Assembly: GCA_019162745.1 (NCBI GenBank)
Contig: JAFLLC010000004.1
Location: 1 to 64,000 of the forward strand
Length of the DNA stretch: 64,000 nucleotides
Origin: Deltaproteobacteria bacterium
GTDB lineage: Bacteria; Desulfobacterota; Desulfuromonadia; Geobacterales; Pseudopelobacteraceae
Direction: 5' to 3'
The translations under genes and the position numbers were made by a program. Every line of letters starts with the position of its first letter. Within the stretch, counting starts at the first letter, position 1. The notes under the pieces were generated by a model. It was not told where the DNA came from and did not search any database. It saw only the letters and a program-made list of their open reading frames with translations. Below are positions 58,650 through 64,000 of this stretch, in pieces.

Positions 58650-59906
58650 TCAAACTCGCTGCTCCCTACTCAGCAGATACCGCCGCAGCCAGTCCAGAGC
58701 TGTCCACGCTGTCATGATCCGGACCTCATCGCGACTGCCGCTGAACTGGAAGCGTTTGGTCCAACAGCCGTCAGGCGCCGCAAGCGAGATGAATACCGTA
58801 CCGATCGGTTTGTCCTCGCTCCCCCCATCAGGCCCGGCAATACCTGTGACCGCTAACCCCAAATCGCTGCCGGAAGAATGACGGATCCCCCTGGCCATCG
58901 CCGAAGCGCACTCCATGCTGACCGCGCCGGAGTTATTCAGCAGTTCGGCCGGAACCCCCAGCAATTTGGTTTTGGCTGCATTAGAGTAAGTCACCGCGCC
59001 TTCACAAAAATAGAGGGAACTGCCGGGAATATCAGTGATCCGTTTTGCTATCAAACCGCCGCTGCACGATTCAGCCAAAGAAAGCGTCAGACACCGTTCA
59101 CGAAACAACTCCGCCAGAGCATCATCCATGCTGATGCCGCCGGAAGAGAAACAGTACTCCTTCAATCGCTCCCGTACAGTACGCACCGCCGGCAGAAGAA
59201 GGTCGGTTGCCGTATCAAGATTATCGGCTTCCACCCGCAGTGTCACCTTCATCCAGGGGAACGTAACGCAGATGCCAAGCGTAAGTCCCTGTTCCGGTCT
59301 GGCGATCCCCAGCAGCAATTCATCAACCTCCGCCTCACACGGTCCAAAAAGGTTCAGACTTTCGGTGCGGATTACCCGCTTTTGAACTACCCGTTCCAGA
59401 ATGAAAGGGATAACCGTATCACGCAGCATGACAACCATTTCTGACGGGACGCCCGGCATGAAAAACATGAAACAGCCGTTGTGCATCAAGTGGAACCCGG
59501 AAGCGGTTCCGCCCGGATTAGGAATCAGCGCAGACTTGGTCGGGAGCATCGCCTGCTTGTCACTCAAAGGGCAGAAGATCAGGTTTTCCAGTTTGCCTGA
59601 CATCAGGCACACATGATTGCGGGCCTCTTCATTAATGACCAGTCGCCTGCCGGTAGCCCGCGCCGCAGCCCGCGAGGTCAGATCGTCCGCCGTTGGCCCG
59701 AGCCCTCCGGTTACGATAATTGCATCGCTGACCCGCTCGAGGTCGGCGAGTGCCCCGATGATATCAGGTTCATTGTCACCAACGGCAAGATGCCGCTGAA
59801 TCCGCAACCCTTCTGCAAGCAGCAATGAAGCTATCGTGCCGGCATTCGTATCGGTCAACTGGCCGCAGATCAGTTCGTCACCGATGCTTAACGTTGAGAT
59901 TTTCAT
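58650..59906 (-). CDS. cinA: CinA-family protein: MoCF domain plus NMN deamidase (PncC)
   Basis: A 418-residue two-domain protein. The N-terminal MoaB/MogA-like domain (about 1-170) has [12 protein letters not shown] (about 66-77) and is known in relatives to act on ADP-ribose; the C-terminal PncC domain (about 255-415) has [17 protein letters not shown] and [15 protein letters not shown] and deamidates NMN to nicotinate mononucleotide. Its ATG overlaps the larC stop by 4 bases, so it is the third gene of a larB-larC-cinA chain. Confidence 0.9.
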   Translation of the reverse strand: MKISTLSIGDELICGQLTDTNAGTIASLLLAEGLRIQRHLAVGDNEPDIIGALADLERVSDAIIVTGGLGPTADDLTSRAAARATGRRLVINEEARNHVCLMSGKLENLIFCPLSDKQAMLPTKSALIPNPGGTASGFHLMHNGCFMFFMPGVPSEMVVMLRDTVIPFILERVVQKRVIRTESLNLFGPCEAEVDELLLGIARPEQGLTLGICVTFPWMKVTLRVEADNLDTATDLLLPAVRTVRERLKEYCFSSGGISMDDALAELFRERCLTLSLAESCSGGLIAKRITDIPGSSLYFCEGAVTYSNAAKTKLLGVPAELLNNSGAVSMECASAMARGIRHSSGSDLGLAVTGIAGPDGGSEDKPIGTVFISLAAPDGCWTKRFQFSGSRDEVRIMTAWTALDWLRRYLLSREQRV

Positions 59907-61084
59907 TTTTCAGTCGTTCCTCCGCACTGCAGTCGCTCCATGACCACCCGGCAGGGGATTTCCTTTTCGCGGGCAATCCTGCGGCAATCCTCGTATTCAG
60001 GCGCTGTACGCAACACTTTCCCGCTGCCGTCAATAACCTGCTTGAATCGTACCGTCCCAAACTCTGTCTGCCGTTCGACACCCTGCCGCTGCAGGATGAT
60101 TCTATCCGCCCGGTAATAACGCAGGCCGATTGATGACGTCTCGGTCAACAGCGTTTGAGACAGCTGATCAAGCTGATCGGGGCGGCAGAGAAATGACATC
60201 ATCACGCCGGGACGCCCCTTCTTCATCTGGATCGGTGTAAAAAACACATCCAGCGCCCCCGCTTCCAGGAGCAGTTCCATTGTGTACCCGAGCAGTTCTG
60301 GCGTAGAGTCGTCGATATTTGTCTCAACGACAATTATTTCATCGGCACGATCACTGTTTTCGACGCTTCCCCCCAAAAAAGCGCGCAGAATATTGGGGCA
60401 GTCGGTAAAATCGTGCCCCCCGGCACCGCAACCTGTTTTCTCCAGCAACATGGCTGGCTGCTTTCCGAATCTGCTGACTAGAGCCGCCACGATGGCGGCT
60501 CCGGTCGGCGTCACCCGTTCTCCAGCGCCGCAATCGCCATGCAGTGGCAAACCCTTTAGCAGTTCAGCCGTGGCCGGGGCCGGAACAGAGAGGCGCCCGT
60601 GGGCAGTCTCGACAAAACCGCTCCCGAGCGGCAGCGCCGAAGCATACACATGTTCCACCTGGAGATACTCCAGACAGACCGCAGTCCCGACAATATCGAC
60701 GATGGAATCAACCGCACCGACTTCGTGAAAATGAACCTGCCCGATTTCTACACCGTGCACGATCGCCTCGGCCTCAGCCAGGATGCGGAAGATCAATCGC
60801 GATTTTTCCTTGACCGGATCGGACAACCCGCTTTCGACGATCAAGGTATCAATATCTGCGTAATGCCGGTGAGTATGATGATCATGCACCGCCACGTCAA
60901 ATTTCAGGGCCGGCATCTGCTGCCGTTCGGTTCGGTTGGTTGAGAGTGCGTAGGAGCCTGGCGGGAGTCCCAGCTTATCCATCTCTGCACGCAGATATTC
61001 CAGCGGCACCCCCAGATCAAGCAGTGCTCCCACGGTCATGTCGCCGGAGATCCCGGCGTAGCAGTCCAAATATAAAATAGTCAT
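59903..61084 (-). CDS. larC: LarC, nickel insertion step of nickel-pincer cofactor synthesis
   Basis: Inserts nickel into the pyridinium bis-thiocarboxylate nucleotide. About 393 residues with the N-terminal [21 protein letters not shown] (about 5-25, given as [10 protein letters not shown]) and a His-rich loop [12 protein letters not shown] (about 65-76) typical of LarC nickel binding. The ATG at 61084 has AGGA 10 bases upstream; a GTG at 61093 that overlaps the larB stop is too close to that site. The whole protein is one ORF, without the frameshift found in some larC genes. Confidence 0.9.
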   Translation of the reverse strand: MTILYLDCYAGISGDMTVGALLDLGVPLEYLRAEMDKLGLPPGSYALSTNRTERQQMPALKFDVAVHDHHTHRHYADIDTLIVESGLSDPVKEKSRLIFRILAEAEAIVHGVEIGQVHFHEVGAVDSIVDIVGTAVCLEYLQVEHVYASALPLGSGFVETAHGRLSVPAPATAELLKGLPLHGDCGAGERVTPTGAAIVAALVSRFGKQPAMLLEKTGCGAGGHDFTDCPNILRAFLGGSVENSDRADEIIVVETNIDDSTPELLGYTMELLLEAGALDVFFTPIQMKKGRPGVMMSFLCRPDQLDQLSQTLLTETSSIGLRYYRADRIILQRQGVERQTEFGTVRFKQVIDGSGKVLRTAPEYEDCRRIAREKEIPCRVVMERLQCGGTTEK

Positions 61085-61089
61085 ATCGT

Positions 61090-61839
61090 TCACATCCTGT
61101 TCATCAAACTAGCCGCGCAGGCGGCACCGAATCCGTTGTCGATATTGACGACCGTTACCCCGGAAGCGCAGGAGTTAAGCATCCCAAGCAGCGCCGCTAT
61201 GCCGCCGAAGGAGGCGCCATAACCGACCGAGGTCGGCACGGCAATTACCGGCTTATCTACGAGGCCGCCGACCACCGAAGGGAGCGCCCCCTCCATGCCG
61301 GCCACGACAATAATGACCGCAGCAGCGGCTAATTGTTCCCTTCGGGACAGCAACCGGTGAATGCCGGCCACGCCGACGTCATAGATCTGCTCGACCTGGT
61401 TACCGAGAAAACGGGCCGTCACCACCGCTTCAGCCGCAACCGGTATATCGGACGTGCCGGCTGAAACAATAAGAATCGCCCCCTTCCCCCGCTGCTCGGG
61501 CGGCCGATGTTCAAGCATCAGACAGCGAGCCTCGGCGTGGTAGCCTGCAGCCGGAAAAGCTTGCACAACCTGCCCCGCTTTCTCCTTGTCCAGGCGCGTT
61601 ACAAGGATATTGCTCCCCCGTTCCGACATGGCAGTTGTGATTGCCACAATCTGCTCCACCGTTTTACCTTCACCGAAGATCATTTCCGGCATCCCCTGAC
61701 GTAAGTCGCGATGATGATCGACCTGTGCACAGCCGATATCCTGGAATGGGAGATGGCGGAGCTGCTGCATGGCCTCATCAACAGACACCCCACCATCCCG
61801 GACCGAATTGAGCATTGTTTTTAGATATTCCTGATTCAT
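61090..61839 (-). CDS. larB: LarB, nicotinate adenine dinucleotide carboxylase/hydrolase
   Basis: First enzyme of nickel-pincer cofactor synthesis, acting on nicotinate adenine dinucleotide. 249 residues; the C-terminal part is like PurE (AIR carboxylase) with ILIVSAGTSDIPVAAEA (about 118-134) and AVPTSVGYGASFGG (about 202-215). It leads larC and cinA. No larE is in the window. Confidence 0.9.
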   Translation of the reverse strand: MNQEYLKTMLNSVRDGGVSVDEAMQQLRHLPFQDIGCAQVDHHRDLRQGMPEMIFGEGKTVEQIVAITTAMSERGSNILVTRLDKEKAGQVVQAFPAAGYHAEARCLMLEHRPPEQRGKGAILIVSAGTSDIPVAAEAVVTARFLGNQVEQIYDVGVAGIHRLLSRREQLAAAAVIIVVAGMEGALPSVVGGLVDKPVIAVPTSVGYGASFGGIAALLGMLNSCASGVTVVNIDNGFGAACAASLMNRM

Positions 61840-62018
61840 GTGTGCTCCTGCTCCCTCGGGTTAGTTACTGTCGTTATACCATGCCTGCGGTACTTTTCCA
61901 TGCAAAACCTGATTTCGAGCCGATATTGCGACATCAAAAAAAAGTTCACCGGTGGCTTTTTTCTGACAGCTATGCTACAAGTTTACCTGTACTTATGACA
62001 TCACGCGAGGTCACAAAA

Positions 62019-63302
62019 ATGGGTAAAACAACTGCAGAAAAAATATTTGATGCACACCTTGTCAACGAGCCTTTCCCCGGCACCAAAGTGCTGCGCCTGG
62101 ATGCGGTTCTCTGTCACGAGATCACCACACCTATCGCCATTGATGACCTGATCCGGCGCGGCAAGGACCGCGTCTTTGATCCAACGAAGATCAAGGCGGT
62201 CATCGACCACGTCACCCCCAGCAAGGATACAAAAACCGCCACCCAGGCCAAGATTCTGCGAGACTGGGCACGTCGCCACGACATCAAGGACTTCTTTGAT
62301 ATCGGCGCCAACGGCGTCTGTCACGCCCTCTTTCCGGAGCGAGGCTTCATCCGCCCTGGCTACACCGTAATCATGGGGGACTCCCACACCTGTACCCACG
62401 GCGCCTTCGGTGCCTTTGCCGCCGGTATCGGCACGACCGACCTGGAGGTCGGTATCCTGAAAGGGGTCTGCGCCTTCCGCCAGCCCAAAACGATTAAATT
62501 CAACGTCACCGGCACACTCCCCAAAGGTGTCTACGCCAAGGATGTCATACTGCATATCATCGGCAAGATCGGCGTAAACGGCGCCACCGACCGGGTGATG
62601 GAATTCCACGGTTCCACTATCGATGCCATGACGATGGAATCGCGCATGACGCTCTGCAACATGGCGGTTGAAGCGGGCGGCACCTCCGGTATCTGTCAGC
62701 CGGACATGACCACCGTCGACTACCTCTGGCCCTTTATTCAGAGTGAATTTGCCGACAAGGAAGCTGCTCTGGCCGATTATTCGCAATGGCGTGCCGACGC
62801 TGACGCCGAGTATGACCGTACGGTCGAGATTGATGTCGCGGCTCTGGAACCGACGATTACCTTCGGCTACAAGCCGGACCAAGTCAAAACCGTATCCGAA
62901 CTGGCCGGCACCCCGCTTGACCAGATCTACATCGGCTCCTGTACTAACGGCCGCATTGAAGACCTGCGCATCGCCGCACAGATTTTGAAAGGGCACCGTC
63001 TGGCTCCAAACGTTCGCGGCATCCTTTCACCCGCCACCCCTAAAATCCAGCAGCAGGCCATAAAAGAGGGGTTAATCGATATCTTCATGGAGGCCGGTTT
63101 CTGTGTCACCAACCCGACCTGCGGCGCCTGCCTGGGGATGAGCAACGGCGTTCTGGCAGAGGGTGAGGTCTGCGCATCGACCACCAACCGCAACTTCATG
63201 GGGCGGATGGGAAAAGGTGGGATGGTGCACCTGATGTCACCGGCCACGGCCGCCGCCAGCGCGATAGAAGGCAAAATCGCCGACCCGAGGAAGTATTTAT
63301 AA
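62019..63302 (+). CDS. leuC: 3-isopropylmalate dehydratase large subunit
   Basis: Isomerises 2-isopropylmalate in leucine synthesis. 427 residues of the shorter, homoaconitase-like bacterial type. Fe-S cluster Cys are in YIGSCTNGRIEDL (about 307-319) and TCGACLGMSNG (about 367-377); GDSHTCTHGAFG and the VIDHVTPSKD (about 66-75) are typical. The ATG at 62019 follows GCGAGGTCAC. An upstream extension to 61815 overlaps the larB promoter and is rejected. Confidence 0.95.
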   Translation: MGKTTAEKIFDAHLVNEPFPGTKVLRLDAVLCHEITTPIAIDDLIRRGKDRVFDPTKIKAVIDHVTPSKDTKTATQAKILRDWARRHDIKDFFDIGANGVCHALFPERGFIRPGYTVIMGDSHTCTHGAFGAFAAGIGTTDLEVGILKGVCAFRQPKTIKFNVTGTLPKGVYAKDVILHIIGKIGVNGATDRVMEFHGSTIDAMTMESRMTLCNMAVEAGGTSGICQPDMTTVDYLWPFIQSEFADKEAALADYSQWRADADAEYDRTVEIDVAALEPTITFGYKPDQVKTVSELAGTPLDQIYIGSCTNGRIEDLRIAAQILKGHRLAPNVRGILSPATPKIQQQAIKEGLIDIFMEAGFCVTNPTCGACLGMSNGVLAEGEVCASTTNRNFMGRMGKGGMVHLMSPATAAASAIEGKIADPRKYL

Positions 63303-63333
63303 TCAGTTATTTTTCTTAAAGGAGTTACCAAAC

Positions 63334-63861
63334 ATGAAAACTTTCGGAGGCCCGGTCCTCTTTCTCGACCGCAGCGACATCAACACCGACGAGATAATCC
63401 CGGCCAAATACCTGACCGAGATCACCAAGGAAGATCTGAAACCGTATATCCTTGAAGACCTGAAACTGCCCGGTTTCGATCCATGCGGGCCTAAGACGAA
63501 GAATGCACGGGTGATAGTTTCCCGCGCAAATTTCGGGTGCGGCTCCTCCCGTGAGCATGCACCCTGGGTGTTCGAAGTCAACAACATAACCGCCGTGATC
63601 GCCGAATCCTTCGCCCGGATTTTCCGCCAGAACATGTTCAACTGCGGCATGGCTGCCATTGAACTTCCCAAGACCGACCTTGACCAGATCTTCTCGCATG
63701 CGGGAGATGGGGATGCATCCATGGAAATCAATATCGAGGCCGGAACTCTGACCATGAGCGCAGACGGTAAGCAGAGTACATTCAGCTTTGAGGTTTCACC
63801 TTTCGACAAGGCCCTGGTGCTGGCCGGCGGCTGGGTTGATTACGCCGACCAGAAATACTGA
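63334..63861 (+). CDS. leuD: 3-isopropylmalate dehydratase small subunit
   Basis: Partner of LeuC, 175 residues, carrying the swivelling domain. FLDRSDINTDEIIPAKYLT (about 10-28) and FGCGSSREHAPW (about 67-78) are the signatures. It starts 31 bases after leuC with AAAGGAG upstream and is followed by a strong palindrome. Confidence 0.95.
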   Translation: MKTFGGPVLFLDRSDINTDEIIPAKYLTEITKEDLKPYILEDLKLPGFDPCGPKTKNARVIVSRANFGCGSSREHAPWVFEVNNITAVIAESFARIFRQNMFNCGMAAIELPKTDLDQIFSHAGDGDASMEINIEAGTLTMSADGKQSTFSFEVSPFDKALVLAGGWVDYADQKY

Positions 63862-63880
63862 TCAGGCTACTGCATGGCAA

Positions 63881-63912
63881 TAAAAAAGCCCCTTTTAAAA
63901 GGGGCTTTTTTA
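63881..63912. terminator. perfect palindromic bidirectional terminator
   Basis: Sixteen-base perfect arms (63881-63896 and 63897-63912) with AAAAAAGCCCC in front and GGGGCTTTTTT behind, so each strand has a GC stem and a T run. It separates leuD from the convergent gene at the right edge. Confidence 0.9.
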
Positions 63913-63913
63913 T

Positions 63914-64000
63914 TCAGAACCGCTTGCTCAATCCCAGGTGAAAACTCACATCAGGAGCAGCCGCCACCACCACATCCTCCGCAACTCCTATATCCAGAAG
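63914..64000 (-). CDS. 3' end of a probable outer-membrane beta-barrel protein (partial)
   Basis: Only the last 28 codons are in the window; the start lies beyond the right edge. The C-terminus ends in a Phe-terminated strand (VSFHLGLSKRF), as in outer-membrane beta-barrel proteins, and the EDVVVAAAPDVSF segment resembles the end of DUF3187 proteins. The frame is open to the window edge and the stop is at 63914-63916. Confidence 0.5.
   Translation of the reverse strand, partial: LLDIGVAEDVVVAAAPDVSFHLGLSKRF

Noticed and set aside
62001-62996. 331-codon open frame antisense to leuC
   Set aside because: Lies fully inside leuC on the opposite strand; the high third-position GC of leuC explains the open frame. 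No family resemblance.

Overview
The window looks like a chromosomal segment of a Geobacterales bacterium (Geobacter/Geotalea/Pelobacter propionicus type). Evidence: a complete 14-gene nuo operon whose NuoF carries extra iron-sulfur domains; F0 ATP-synthase genes (atpZ-atpI-atpB-atpE) without the F1 genes beside them; the order recA-pilT-recX-alaS-argB-argD-argF-argG-argH; LarB/LarC; a GEMM-I riboswitch of the cGAMP-type sequence known from Geobacter; sigma-54-like promoters; and diguanylate cyclases, one with a hemerythrin domain. I see no tRNA, rRNA, CRISPR array, insertion sequence or prophage.

Layout. 0.2-4.2 kb: nitrilase-family amidase, secreted Zn-dependent phospholipase C-like protein, family 4 uracil-DNA glycosylase and CCA-adding enzyme. 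4.2-11.9 kb: a four-part sensor/GGDEF/hemerythrin protein, lipoate synthesis (LipM-like octanoyltransferase plus LipA), an AspT-type transporter and a soluble GGDEF protein behind a sigma-54-like promoter. 11.9-14.8 kb: a short type IA topoisomerase with a small Cys-rich protein in front of it, a 15-codon ORF, and a small secreted protein under a cGAMP-type riboswitch and terminator. 15.2-19.8 kb: an FtsH protease, then prmC-hpt-purine permease. 19.9-35.1 kb: nuoA to nuoN on the minus strand, with a promoter and a palindrome in front of nuoA. 35.3-38.4 kb: hemL and the F0 genes, closed by a 34-bp-arm perfect palindrome.

38.4-54.6 kb is one long minus-strand run: recA, pilT, recX, alaS, argB, argD, argF, a nucleotidyltransferase/HEPN pair, argG, a Nudix hydrolase, a divergent carbon-nitrogen hydrolase-like protein, argH, ExeA/GspA-like ATPase, GspB-like protein and a lipoprotein. 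54.9-64 kb: a chemotaxis receptor, mutM, a cytoplasmic GH13 glycosidase, the larB-larC-cinA chain, leuC-leuD, and the 3' end of a probable outer-membrane protein.

How the parts fit. Nuo and the F0 sector cover energy coupling. The arg, leu, lipoate, heme and nickel-pincer genes are core biosynthesis. The signalling parts (two GGDEF proteins with the canonical guanine-contacting Asp, one chemoreceptor, one riboswitch of the cGAMP class) show cyclic-dinucleotide control. The riboswitch most likely answers to a cyclase encoded elsewhere. The most interesting items are the sigma-54/cGAMP-riboswitch/terminator unit driving an unknown secreted protein, the coupling of cinA/pncC to larB-larC, and the topoisomerase with its small Cys-rich neighbour.
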